In this document: piece after piece, positions 45,650 through 57,046 of the stretch
Numbering within the stretch: the stretch's first letter is position 1
Layout of the letters: each line of letters starts with the position of its first letter
From: Karstenula rhodostoma CBS 690.94
Taxonomy: Eukaryota; Ascomycota; Dothideomycetes; Pleosporales; Didymosphaeriaceae
Direction: 5' to 3'
Length of the DNA: 64,000 nucleotides
Assembly (NCBI GenBank): GCA_010093485.1
Contig: MU001492.1
Span: 2,031,122-2,095,121 of the forward strand
Made by a program: the position numbers and the translations under genes
Notes under the pieces: generated by a model
What the model saw: only the letters and a program-made list of their open reading frames with translations
Told to the model about the DNA's origin: nothing
The model's database searches: none

Positions 45650-46964
45650 GTCTGATTGATATCTCTCTGTTTCTCTCGTAGCTAGCTTCTAGATATTACA
45701 CTCCAAGAATTTCCGCAAGTAAAATCCCAAGCTCTTTTGAAATCGATATTAATAATAAAACAACGTTTCGATCAATTTGCAAAACCAGTCCTGCGACTTC
45801 TCTAGGTTATATCTCCTCCCGCCCCTCCCCCGCCGCTATCTACCCCCGGTGAGCTCATCACGTCGTCTCCGAGCCAAACTTCCATTGCATTTGTATGACG
45901 TCAAGTGTAGCTCGCTTCCTCTCTTCCGCCGTACGCCCACCCATTCAGACCGGCAACGCCCTGTCGATCGCGGCAGGCGCATGCGAATGCGATCGCGATC
46001 GCGTGCTTTATCTGCGTGGCGTTGTGGATAGGTAGGCTGCAGATAGGTATGGTGTCGTGGAGGGCGCGTATTGCACAATTCTCGGACGTGGTCACTGTGG
46101 AGCTGTAGGAGGTAGTTCCGAATAAGTTGCGAAAAGAGAAGTGTGGGCTAGGTTCGGGTTTGGAGAGGGTGGGCTGCTGGTGGTGGAGGAGGGGTAGGTG
46201 GATGAACCAGCATTTACTAGCTGCAAGAGAGGATGGACTCGATTCAACACCATGCCATTGCAGCCGTTTTTATCTGCTGCAGCCGCTTTCACACATCCTG
46301 CTCTTCCATCCCGCTTCCTCGCTTATGGACCGCTTTTAAAAGTTTCCTCAATCGCTCTAGCTTCGGCCATTTAGTACAGTACTGCCGGCGCGGGATGATG
46401 GACAGTTCGCAACGGGTGATAAAAAACTCTTACTACGTTGGAAAGTTTCTAGAGGGAAGTAATGATAGAAAGATAAGAGTTTCCGTGGGGAGTACGAATA
46501 TTGGCAGGGTTTCATACGAAGATAATGCAGTTCTTTTGTCATCTACTGACTGTGGTTCTGCTCTCTAGGCGATTTACTTGTCAAGGAAGAATGATTCCGG
46601 ATCAGCGCCATTTTATTGCGTCAAGACCATGCAGGTGTCCGTCACGTCACAGTTCACAAAAAATCGAGCAACAAATGTGAGATCCAGGATGTGCTTAAGC
46701 TGGGGTGTAGCATCGCTATGCACCAATCCATGCACATTGAATAGTTGCAAAGTAGCCACGATCTTCAAGGTCACGCATCAGCAATGAAAGCAGAACATTT
46801 GGGTGGTAATCGTTCATCATTCATATCATTGTACGTTATACCAGGAAGCTATTCGCAAACCTTCACTTCCCCCGTGTCGTGTCATGTCATGGTTTGGCCA
46901 AACCATATCCTCGCATAGTCATACATTTGAACGCCCTCGTACAAAATTTCACATCCCCACACGC
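45650..46964. other. Intergenic between two disordered-protein genes
   Basis: No gene recognised. It contains a 14-bp perfect palindrome GCGATCGCGATCGC at 45989-46002 and the promoter of the upstream small gene. AT content rises around 46320-46800. Confidence 0.5.
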
Positions 46965-47294
46965 CTACTTCGACGCGCTCGGGGTGCCGTAGTCCTTGCC
47001 CGTGGTCTGCGCGAGACCAGCCTTGTCCTTCGCATCGCGGGTCACAGCATCGTTGGGGATGCCGTCGAGGCCGTCCTTAGCCTGGCGCCCAGTGCTGCCA
47101 ACGGCATCGGTGGTCGCGGGGCTGCGCAGCGTCTCGCCGCCGAGGCCCGAGTGAGAGAGGTCAGAGGCCTGGCCGCCGGAGCCGACGTTGACGGTGCGCG
47201 CGTCGGCAGAGTTGAAGTCGGAGGCGACGGGAGGGTCCTCGGGGAGGGGGAGGGCGGCCTTGCGCTCGTCGATGATTTCCTGCTTGGAGGCCAT
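46965..47294 (-). CDS. Small hydrophilic conserved fungal protein, 109 aa
   Basis: Intronless. It starts MASKQEIIDERKAALPLPED and continues PPVASDFNSADARTVNVGSGG, a beginning I remember from short uncharacterised proteins in many ascomycetes. The rest is Gly/Asp/Thr-rich and disordered (GLGGETLRSPATTDAVG, DYGTPSASK). No membrane or signal segment. It looks like a stress or conidial hydrophilin, but no function is established. A CArG-like/TATA-like element lies ~215 bp upstream. Confidence 0.75.
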   Translation of the reverse strand: MASKQEIIDERKAALPLPEDPPVASDFNSADARTVNVGSGGQASDLSHSGLGGETLRSPATTDAVGSTGRQAKDGLDGIPNDAVTRDAKDKAGLAQTTGKDYGTPSASK

Positions 47295-48554
47295 TGTGGT
47301 GTGTGGACTGTGGTGGGTTAGTTGGCTGTTGTTGGGAGATATGGTGTCACGCGTTGCTTCGTGGAGCGCAGCGCGGACAAGCTACAAAACGTACGTTGTG
47401 TTTGTGGGAAGTGTTTTACTTTGTAGAGTGGATTGAAGCTTGGAAAGTGTATGTCGAAGTGATTATGATATCGAAAAGGAAAAAGTCTCTGTTGCAGCTT
47501 CCTTCCCTTATATGGAGCTCGCGGGCGTGGTGGGGCAATGTGACGTCAAGTTGCGATAATGGGAATTTGCTCGATCCCCATCGAAAATTCCCCTCTTGCA
47601 CGCTCCACAAAGTGGCTCGTTCGCATTTGCGTCATGTTGGCCCGAGATTTCATGTTGAGAGTGGATGTCATGGGCGTTTATGCGTTGAGCCGCATGGGTC
47701 TTCAGCCTTATCGGCATGGGCTAACCGAGCGGGCGCATTCAAGGCACGTGCAGAGCATTCACTCTCGCTTGCTCGGCTTACATGATCGGTGCCGCCGTTT
47801 CATTCTGCTCGAAGTTCACCTGCCCATTGATTGGATGCGTGTGATATGTACAAGGTCGTGCTGATCGCCGAAGGGCTGACTGCACGTCGATCTTGGTGCA
47901 TGAGTAAACACTCTTGGTCATCATACGAGATGAGGCCAAAACCTCTGGCTTTGTTTCTTGTCGATGAGATGCGTTAAATTTCGTCCGAGGTGTGGAGAGT
48001 GGATGTGTTGCCTTCCCGAGTACATCCGTAGACCTCGGGGGGCCGCTTAGAAGATGATCATTTGGTCCTTTTCGTACTCGCAGTGGACCATGACTCAACC
48101 AGAACTGAAAACGGACACTGCAGATGGTGCACGGGCGGTCTTGCTCACTGACCGGTAGAGTGTAGGTTGGCATAGAGTTTTGCTTTCTACTTGTGCAGTC
48201 TATCGGTCCGACAAACACCCTGGTTGTCGAGCTGAGCGGAAGACCGCACCATCACGTCGTGGGGAACTCCGCCACTACTAAATTGTGGGAAAACGGAAAA
48301 TGCTTCTTGAAGCATGTGAGAGACAATATATATGGTGTTATAGCAGTGACCCCATGTTGTCTGAATGAAGATCTATTATCCATGTTGAGTGAATGTATCC
48401 AGCCACAGATACTAAAAAAGAGAGGAAGCCACCCTTTGATGGGTAGTGCTATGCGAGATTGCGCAAATGTAGGTACCCGTCGCCAATTCTGCCTTGTCCT
48501 TGCAAATGGCTTTGGGGTACTGGGCTCCTCCATAACGGACCCGAGGAGGCTGTC
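47295..48554. other. Intergenic, no gene recognised
   Basis: Holds the promoter of the 109-aa protein gene. A 146-codon minus-strand frame at 47778-48218 has no recognisable domain. Confidence 0.45.
47506..47515 (-). promoter_or_regulatory. CArG-like box CCATATAAGG
   Basis: Matches CC(A/T)6GG, the site class bound by MADS-box factors such as Mcm1, and also contains TATAAG. It lies about 212 bp upstream of the ATG at 47294, so it may simply be the TATA element. Confidence 0.35.
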
Positions 48555-49840
48555 TCACCTCTCAGAAACTCCGACTGGCCAGCATGGCTGATCTGGCCGG
48601 TGCTCTGGATAGGTTCCCCCCTCTAGCTGGTACGTGGCGTTACTAAGGCACCGAGGCCCAGTTGTCTGGAGAATTTTAGTCCTGATGTCTTTCAAGGGTG
48701 ACTCGGACGTTAATGTACTTTCGAACCAGCTACGAAAGCCTATTGGTACAATTTCTGGAAACAAGGAGTTGAGATACGCAGGAGACTCAAATTGGTACCG
48801 GCTCTCTGAGGTCTCGATAAGCGTTGCAAGTTTCCGTTGCTTGGAAGTGTCGCCAGCTATCTGGGCCATGGTCATCTGGTATTGCAAGTTTGCAGGGTTC
48901 TGCCACTCGATGGGGTAGAATTGACGGCCTGTAAAACGTAAACATTGTGCTGGAACTGTATAGAAAAAGTTGCAGGTCGAGAATTGGCGTAGCATCGGCC
49001 TCAATTTCGTATGCGATAACCCTTTGTACTGCTCCTTTGTTTTGGTGAAAAATGGCGCTAGAAAAATTCGAACTCACCTCTACATGACTGTATAGTCTCG
49101 ATTAGATTTTGGACAGTTATCCTCTCCCCACACATGGTCATCTCTGGGGGCCAAGAGGGCATGTCTAGGGACCTCACAAGGAAGCGCGCAACGTCATAAA
49201 CAGACGTTAGACAAACCACTGACAAGTTCTGACTGGAGTCGTATACAGGTGCCACAGCTGTCATGTTCCTCGGGTCGGCAACGTAGTCCCCTTCATTTCC
49301 GTACCCAGTGTTCACGCCGATGCGGAGAGACACCATTCCGTTGACCGAGAATCGTTCGTAGAAAACCCCACAGACATACACAGTTGACTGTATGTAGCCC
49401 CGGTAGTGCTGTAATAATGCTAGAGCAGCAGCTCTTCCGCGGTCGAGGGGACCATTTTGTGTCCTGACGCTGGGCTGTCCTTCGAACTCTGCTGGAACGA
49501 ATCGACGGACGCGACATGCCACGGCAGCTTCGATGAGACGCAACTGGGCATTGCCTGCGACAGTGGATATGATTGTGTCGACCCCCATCAACGAATGTTG
49601 AATGGAGGATGGATCATTGTAATCCACGACCTGACATTGGTATCCTTGAGACTGGAGACCTGGTTGTGGCTATTAAAAACGTTAGTTCCATAGTCGCGAT
49701 GGCGAGCAGACGGAAATACGAATGTAACTTACACTTCTTGATAGAACGACGAGTTGATGACTTGTTGACTCGTGGATCTGGCGAGCTATGATCAAGGCTA
49801 AACCGCAAGTGCCGGCTACGGCTACGCGCATGGCTGACAT
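48555..49840 (-). CDS. NmrA-like / isoflavone-reductase-type NAD(P)-binding protein
   Basis: Exons 49840-49733, 49669-49078, 48928-48555 join to 357 aa. It opens with MRVAVAGTCGLALIIARQI, a Rossmann start in which the usual third Gly of GxxGxxG is Ala, then LVVLSRS at the end of strand 2. GVDTIISTVAG and RRFVPAEFEG follow, as in the NmrA/PCBER family (PF05368/PF13460). The C-terminal part (GRQFYPIEWQNPANL) is the substrate-side region. Members are NADPH-dependent reductases or redox-sensing regulators. Which applies cannot be told. The second intron is long (149 nt) but no coding exon is needed inside it. The ATG at 49831 is an alternative start. Confidence 0.8.
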
Positions 49841-52579
49841 CCTCGATTCAATCGAGCAAGCAAAGACTGCAACCTGTTGAATGTTGCACCAACTGGCTGG
49901 CAAGGAGGGAAGGTATTCGCAAAGCGACTTAGGAGTGGAGAAAATGATTAATGTTCACAGGATGCCTAAGACGACGTAGGCATTGGAACATTCTGGGGTT
50001 TTATAGCCCCTGAAGATGTTACACCACGACCAGCCTCTCTCAATAGATAGATACTGCTACGTGCAATGGCGCGTGCTCACAGGAAACCGAGGGAGGGTCG
50101 GTGTACGTGACTTACCGTCAGTCTCTCAAAACAAGAGGTGATGGGCACAGCATGGTCCATGTAGGCAACTTGGAACAATCTCCTAAAAGATTCGTCAAAA
50201 GATTGAGCGACTCGATGTATTCGAGCGGAGCACTCCGAAGGATGAACAAGGGCTCTTGGGTCCCTCCAATGAAGCAACCGTAACCGCTGTTGCAGGCAAG
50301 ATGGAGGCCCAACAAAGGATTAGATGGGGCGCTTTGCGCGGAAGCAGCGATCGCGATGCACTGAAAAGGGTGGGGGAAGGGTTGCAAAGTTGGGTGATTA
50401 GAATGGCTCGGCTTGCAAAGTCTTAGCAACCCTGCAGTTGCCTGCCTTGACGCCTCTTTCTGATGGGTACCGTTCCATCTCCGGTCGTAGTCATATGTCG
50501 CGCCCTTGTTTGGGCTGCATTCGCCTCTTCTCCCCTAGGTCGCGCCCGTCACTTAGCAGTAAAACCCCAAAACCGATCCAGTGGATGGGTCATGAATAAG
50601 TATGATAAATAGAGTGATGTCGGGAGCCGGTTACAAGTCTACTAGATGCCGTAGTGCTGTAGTCGCACCGAGCGCATCACTTCCGACCAGTGAAGATTTC
50701 CCGAGGGTGAACCATGCTACGGGATTCGTAGCACCGGTGTCCCCATTTGACCGGATAAGGGGCCAACTCAATCAGAAGGCCAAGCGCACCCTAGCGGAAG
50801 ATGGCGTCCTAGGCCGCGTGGGAGACGGGAAACGGGAGAGGGCCGGCATATTTGGATTGATGTCTCAGCCTTAGCATAACAAGCATACCACACATATACA
50901 TGGCTCGTCTCTCACCGCACGTCGACTAGATCCTGGAGTTCGGAGACTTGCCATGCAGGGCCCAGACGTTGGTGAGCAGTAAGTGCCTGGCAACGATCCA
51001 GTGGCGAATCTCAACTGTGGGCATGGTAGGCTTGAGACATGCCACCCATGAATGGAACACACGCCCAAAAACACCTCTTTTCCGGCCCATCGAATCGGAA
51101 ACTGCTAGAGAGGTGTCCGAATGGAGGAATGGGGGCGGATTTCCGATGAGAGGCCCAAGGATTCAGTGCGCGTTCTTGAGCTTCAACAAGCCTCGTATAA
51201 CCATCGGCCATTCGATTAGCTAGAAGTGGGAGAAAGGAAAGATCATCCCGGAGGCTGCTATTTGGTGCAGCTCAAGCGTCCCCCCGCATTGTGACTTTGA
51301 TACTGCCGACCGAACTACAAGATCTTACTCATACCTAGCTCTTTGTGCTTTGGCACCCCACAGAGTTTTCATACTGCGTTTTGCCGCGGCTTGAAAAAGC
51401 GCGCGAAGTATCACATTTGACTCATACTTAGCGTGGCATGAGAGCCGATCAAGGCTCCAGCCAGTCCACTCGAATGGTGGCGACAGTTTTAAGTCGTAAC
51501 AAGAATATGTGGAAGGAAAAAAAGGTTCCAGCTCTGTACTTCTGCCTGGACACGTTCACCTGGAACCGGTGACCGTGGAGCAGGTGCATGGAAGACTCAC
51601 CAACGGAATCATTGTAGACGTCTTCAGATGCACATGACTAGGTGGCAGTGGAGAAGGGTGTCGTCGCGCACCGGCGCGTTCTTCTGCGATGCGCAGATTG
51701 TTAGCCGCTGCTTCAGGGTTGCTGTTGGCCGAGGGCGCTGCTATCCGCCTACACTAGTGTAGTCGCTGCCTAAGATCGGTTGCCTTCTTGCGGAGGAGAC
51801 CACCGGAGGACGTAGAAGGCGTAAATGAGATTCGATGGTCAAAGGGCGAGAAAACGAAGAGGTTGGCGCAGAGACCAAAAAACGGCTGGAGTTACCGAGA
51901 CCGAGACCTCACTGCCGTGGCTTTCCAAACGCGCTTGCCTATAGAGGGTTAGTCTGCACGTGCTCACGCGTCGCACTCTCAACGTGTTACCCGCTGAAAC
52001 CGCTTTGGCCGCAGAATAGTATACTGATATATCGGAGTTTCTTCTGCATGTGCTGAGCTAGAGCACCATGTCCAATTTAATTCCGTAGTGGTGTATGCAC
52101 AAGATATGGCGCAAAAGACGACGTGACCGTGAATGCCTTATCACGCGTACCTAATATACTTCAAATGTTGGACAGTATCAATGCCGACGCGTGCAATGGT
52201 ATAGGCTACAGGGAGTTGATCTAAACCAAGGGCGAAAGAACGCGTTCAACAACCAACCCCCGTCGACCGCTACTTCGGAGAATAGCTACGCAGCCTGGTG
52301 GAGCACAGCATAAATTGCACAATTCGTTCACAGTGCACAGACATCAGATGTGATAGACGCTCGAATGGGGTAAGCGTAGCGCTATCCAAGTGCGATGCAA
52401 GACATCTGTTCCGAAGGTCGTGCGTCGCGTAGGTGGATCTTGTCGCGTGAACCGTGGATTGACGCGCCTTGCATTCGACTGTTGTCGCGCCCTCGGTCTT
52501 TCTTACATGAGCCTCAACTTGCATTCTCCTTGAATTGATCATTTCTACGCGTCGGCCAATATTGGTCAAATACAACAAC
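49841..52579. other. Longest gene-poor stretch, with repeat copy
   Basis: No gene recognised in 2.7 kb. A 90-codon plus-strand frame at 50602-50874 has no domain. Repeat copy C lies at 51342-51419. A 12-bp phrase AGTCGTAACAAG near 51492 resembles the 3' end of small-subunit rRNA, but the surroundings do not. Confidence 0.5.
51342..51419 (-). repeat. 78-bp dispersed repeat (copy C)
   Basis: In reverse orientation to copy B and ungapped over its full 78 bp (66 identical). Read on the plus strand, both copies have an open frame FVLWHP..EF.YC.LPRL that is about 20/26 identical. A TAG stop lies just upstream in copy C. Confidence 0.75.
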
Positions 52580-54590
52580 ATGTCAGCTTCATCACCCTTA
52601 CCTTCCTCGCCCGCCTCGAGCAGACACAGCGATGGAGAGATCGCGTTCCTCAACCATTCGCCCAACACGGTTGCCAATTCCTTGCCTCCCGACGTGGACA
52701 ACAAGCCCCTCGCTCGTCAAAAGCGTAGAAGAACGAGGTAAGCTTTCATCTTCATTTTCCATGTTAGCTTCCGTCTGAACATGTTTTTGCTGGACGCGCC
52801 TTCCCGACGCGGACGCGGTGATCCGTGCTTACTAACCCCCCACGTCGCGTTCTTGGTGGATCAACTGTGGCTAATCGCGCATGCAGCAAAGAGGACGAAG
52901 AGGTCTTGAAGGCCGAGTATCAGAGGAACCCCAAGCCGGACAAAGCCGCCCGCATCGAGATTGTCAGCAAGGTCGCGTTGGGCGAGAAAGAGGTGCAGGT
53001 CAGTGTTCCCCGCGTCACGCGGCTGCGTGTCCGGTTGCGTGTCATCCAACGAATGGACTAATGCCAACACTGCCTTAGATCTGGTTTCAGAACAAGAGGC
53101 AGAACGACCGCCGCCGTGCGCGACCCGTCGACCATCCTTCCACTCCGCCATTAATGTCTTCGTCGTCTGCCATGTCGGATCCACCCATGGAAGCAGAAAC
53201 GCAAGCGCGCGACGACGCGCTCCCGGAGCCTGAGCCCGCGCACGATGCAACCCCGCACGAAATTGCGGAGCCTCCCGCTGAGGTCACCGAGCCCGCCGAA
53301 CCTGCCGAGTCCCCGGAGCCAGTCGAGAAAACGCGTCCACATCAGAAAGTAGAGGAAGCGACAGAGCCCGAGAGAGCAATTTCAGAAGAAGCAGTCGCAG
53401 ATAGCCCAGAGCCTACAAAGGCCGAGCCGCAGGCCGCAGCGGACTCGAGCGTCGTTCCCTCCACCGATCCTCACACAGTCGATACCGCACCGACCGAACT
53501 CAGCAGCTCGCAGCAGAATGCATCCTCACAAGGCACATCTCAGTCGCGCACCAACTGGATCTCGAACCGCCGCAGCGCGTCCTTTATGCGCTCTGCTGAC
53601 GACTATGCGCCGGAAACGATAACGTTCCCTCATTTTGCACTCCCTGCAACCACGAACACGACCACGACCACGCCCTCTACTACCACAGCACGGACGATGA
53701 AGCGCGCGCATTCCTTTGTGCGCATATCGACGAATGAGGACGGCACGGCGCGGGTAGTCACCGACCTGGACAAGACACCTTCTCCACCACATGCTAGGCC
53801 GAACGGCGCACCGTTCGCGCGCGCAGCAGCGGGCCTCCGAAGGAGCTACAGTGCGGCGGGCTTGAACGAGCGACTGGCCGCCGCGGCGCGGGGTGAGGAG
53901 CGCAGTCCCAAGATGCCGCGAACATCCACAATCGGTCGCAGTCGTGACTCGCGGGCGTGGGAGTTCTGGTGCGATCCAGACACTCGATACAATACCAGCC
54001 TGACAACCCGCGCGGAACAAGAAGGGAGCGGCAGTGCGGCTGATGCCATCGGGCTTCTCCGTGCAAACAGGCGGATACTGCAGCAGAACCAGGCGCGCCA
54101 GAACTCACCAGTAGTGTCGCGGCACCACTCTGTAAAGGGGTCGCCCAGATACAGTATCAAAAAGTCGCGCGGCCCCATGCAGCGCGCTGCCACGATCAAC
54201 GGTCGTCTCCAGTCCAAGGGCAGCAGCAACAGCAGCAGCAGTGACTCCGATGAGCTACCACAGACCGAATCCGACAAGGAGAACTGGATTCCGGACGTGC
54301 CCAAATCGCAGCAGCGGTCAAGAAAAGTCCTCGAGTCTCCCGCTGTGCAGCGCACGCGCCAAATCCTGGGCGAGAACACCGAGATCATGTCGCAGAGTAA
54401 CAGTCTGGGCGCCATGCTCGAGAAGTCGACGCCGAAGAAAGGCGGGCGGAAGTTCTCTGATCCCGAACAAGACGACGAACTGAAGGCGTTCATGGGCGGC
54501 AGCGTCAGTGCGAGGACAGCTGTGAGCTCCGCTGAAGAAGCAGGGTGTGTGGAAGGGCTGTTGAAGCTGAGCCAAGGACAGTGGAGATGA
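52580..54590 (+). CDS. Homeodomain transcription factor
   Basis: Exons 52580-52737, 52887-52998, 53079-54590 join to 593 aa. The homeodomain spans about residues 46-105 and is assembled across both introns: RQKRRRTR|SKEDEEVLKAEYQRNPKPD, KVALGEKEVQ|IWFQNKRQNDRRR. The recognition helix WFQNKRQNDRRR with Asn at the canonical position is intact. The rest is long, disordered, Ser/Pro/Glu-rich, with a Thr run near 53660 and a Ser run near 54230. A KENW-type motif (ESDKENWIPD) could be a KEN box for cell-cycle degradation. Similar fungal proteins include the Yox1/Yhp1 group, which act in cell-cycle or developmental control. Orthology is not established here. Confidence 0.88.
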
Positions 54591-54965
54591 GAGTCTCTTT
54601 CCTGTCGGATACGATAATTCACGACAATCTTTATTTTGCTTCTCTGCTTTTGCATGCATTTGAAGCGGGAAACGGTGGGGGTCGGCGTTAATTGCTAGAG
54701 CAACGTGTTGGCGTTGAACAGGCGTTGATATTCGAGCCGGCAACAAGCGGCGGATAGGATGTGGGAAGATTCAGACAATGACAAGTGTCTATTTATTTCA
54801 AAAAGTTCATTTCTTGTGCACTGTCCAAATTGGATACCCAGTCAGGCGTGCATTGCGTATTATATCCAAGGTAACACGCAATGATCAACCGCTTCTGACG
54901 AGTATACTAAATCATCGATCCAGGTATAGTCCACCGTCCTTTGCCCAAGCCAAGCTCCTTGCCGC
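54591..54965. other. Convergent 3' UTR region
   Basis: Between the converging homeodomain and BRCT genes. No extra feature seen. Confidence 0.5.
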
Positions 54966-57046
54966 TCAGTAGTCAAACCCCCTGCTGTCAAACCTCTTTT
55001 GCCTCGCAGAGCGATAGTCGACAATGACAGCGCGACCAGTTCCCGGCGTGGAAGCCCTCGACCCCCCTCCATTCTCAGCGCCTCCACCAAACAGCATCGC
55101 CCTGTTCGCCACCACCCCCTGCTTCTGATGCGGCTCATAGTACTGCGGTCCCATCTTCGTCTGCCCCTGCCGTCCCGCCGCCTTCCCAACCCCACCCCTC
55201 TTCGCCCTCATCCTCTCCTGCACCGCCCTCCTCTCGTCCGCCCTACGCTTCTCCTCCTCCCGCCGCCGCGCCTCCTCCGCCTCCCGGAACAGCGCACTCC
55301 CAATCGCGCCCTCAGTCCCAAGCGGCTCGTCCAGCGCCGGCAGCCCCCACGCGTTCCGCGTGTACCCCTCGAGCTGCACGTCCGCGTGTTCGCCCAAGGG
55401 CGCCCATGTGGGGGGCACGAAGCCCATGGGCAGGCCCTCCGCCGGGCGGCGCCACACAAACGGCTCGATGCAGAAGGCCTGGGCGCGGAGGCGCTGGAGG
55501 GCGGGGTCGAGGCGCTCGTGCCAGGAGAGGAGTGTCAGGTCGCGGAAGGCGTGGCGGAAGGCGCGGAAGGCGGTTGGGAAGTCGGAGTTTGGTGGGGCGA
55601 TGGCGGTTCGGTAGGGGGTGGAGGGGGAGGGGAGCGGTGGCGTGATGAGGGCGTGGAGGTGGGCGGCTGCGGGGTGGATTGTCTGGCCTGCCTGAGCGGA
55701 CGGTGGTGAGGCAGTTGCGGTTTGCGCGGGTAGCTGGGCGCTCTGGGGAACTACGGATGTGGATGCTGCAGCTGGTTTGGCTCCCGCGGGCGGGACGTAC
55801 CGAGCGACTGTGCAGTAGACGTGGGGCACGGTGTGCGACTCGTACATGCGCAAATCATATCGAGCGAAGTTGTTGAGGTAGGGGTTCGAGCGCAAGAGGA
55901 TCAGCTTGTATTCGAAGCCTTTCGCATCGAGGTAGATGTGGTACAAGTCTTCGAGCTTGGGATTAGCGGGTTTGGTCTCAACAGGCTGAACAGCAGTGGC
56001 AGTAGCAGGTGCGGGAGTAGGTGTTGTGGAAGGCCCAGGCAGGTGTGGTCCTGAGGAAGAAGAGGGAGGCGTGTATTTGAGGCTGGGCGGGAAGAGGGAG
56101 GGCTTTGGTGTGTTGTCTGTAGTAGAAGTGTCCACAACTTTCTCGCTGGAGGTGACCTCTTCCTCAACATGTGCGTGGGACAACCTGGCGTTGCATACGG
56201 CAAGCTGGGAATGTTGTCGTACTGGAGACCCTGGAGCAGCCACAGTCGATTCTGACGCAAATCGCGCTGTGGTCGGCGGCGTGTGAGGCTCGGAAATTTC
56301 CTTCGCTACAAGTGCGCCAGGCTCGTGGCTCGAAAGTGTATTCGCGGCCTGGGCTTTCTTCGCCTTCTCTTCGGCCTCTCTCGCCTCCCTCTTCTTTCTG
56401 AGATCGTCGAGAGCGCTGGAAAAGAAGCCACTGGGACGCTTGCGAGACGTACCAGAACCGATATCCTGCTTCGCGAGCTCACATCCTGCGTTGAACTTCT
56501 GTGCTGTATGGTATTAGTATAGGCACTTGGCAGAATAAGGGAAATATCAGCATGAGCTTACAGTCTGCTGGTGGACCCAATCTCGTCATGAGCTTCTGCT
56601 TCTTGCGCTGAGCCCGAACTTCTCCCCAGGTGTACTTGCGCTCGGCGACCTTCCGCCCTTTGTGCAGGGAGTCTTCGAGCCAGTCGTAGCTGACGACGAA
56701 AATTCGGAGTCCCTTGGCCTTTTGCACTTGTTCATGTTAGCCTCTGCTTCGACCAGCCGCCAAAGGTAAGCCGGCCAAGAGCTGTTCTCGGCGCAGACGA
56801 TGTTGTTCATATGCGCGATCTTGTGTCGCTGTCCTACACCGGGAGTTGTGACATACCTGCTTTGGCATCTTTCTTGTAGGCATCCTTGGAACTGATCAAG
56901 TGTGTGGTACCCTTGCCAACTTCTGAAGCCCAACGTCCCTTGTTGTTCACGACCCACTTCTTCAGCTGCTCGTTGCTTATGCTTTTGCCGGAATGGTCCT
57001 TGATGTCGCCGACTGAGGCAATGACGAGGCCCTTCAGTATCGCCAT
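54966..57046 (-). CDS. BRCT-domain protein (N-terminal BRCT)
   Basis: Exons 57046-56857, 56726-56562, 56503-54966 join to 630 aa. Splicing builds a clean BRCT domain in the first ~105 residues: LKGLVIASVGDIKD, GRWASEVGKGTTHLISSKDAYKK, then DAKA|VQKAKGLRIFVVSYDWLEDSLHKG with the invariant Trp. The middle is disordered and Pro/Ala/Thr-rich. A second conserved-looking block at ~275-335 (LEDLYHIYLDAKGFEYKLILL, YDLRMYESHTVPHVYCTVARY) precedes a charged coiled-coil-like stretch (EEARRREEEKRRADERRAVQER). BRCT modules bind phosphoproteins in DNA-damage and replication pathways. The middle block resembles a WGR-like fold only loosely. Intron 1 ends in AACAAG. Confidence 0.82.

Noticed and set aside
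51485..51500. AGTCGTAACAAG, like the 3' end of small-subunit rRNA
   Set aside because: Only ~12 bases match; the following bases do not continue the rRNA/ITS sequence, and a 12-mer match by chance is possible.
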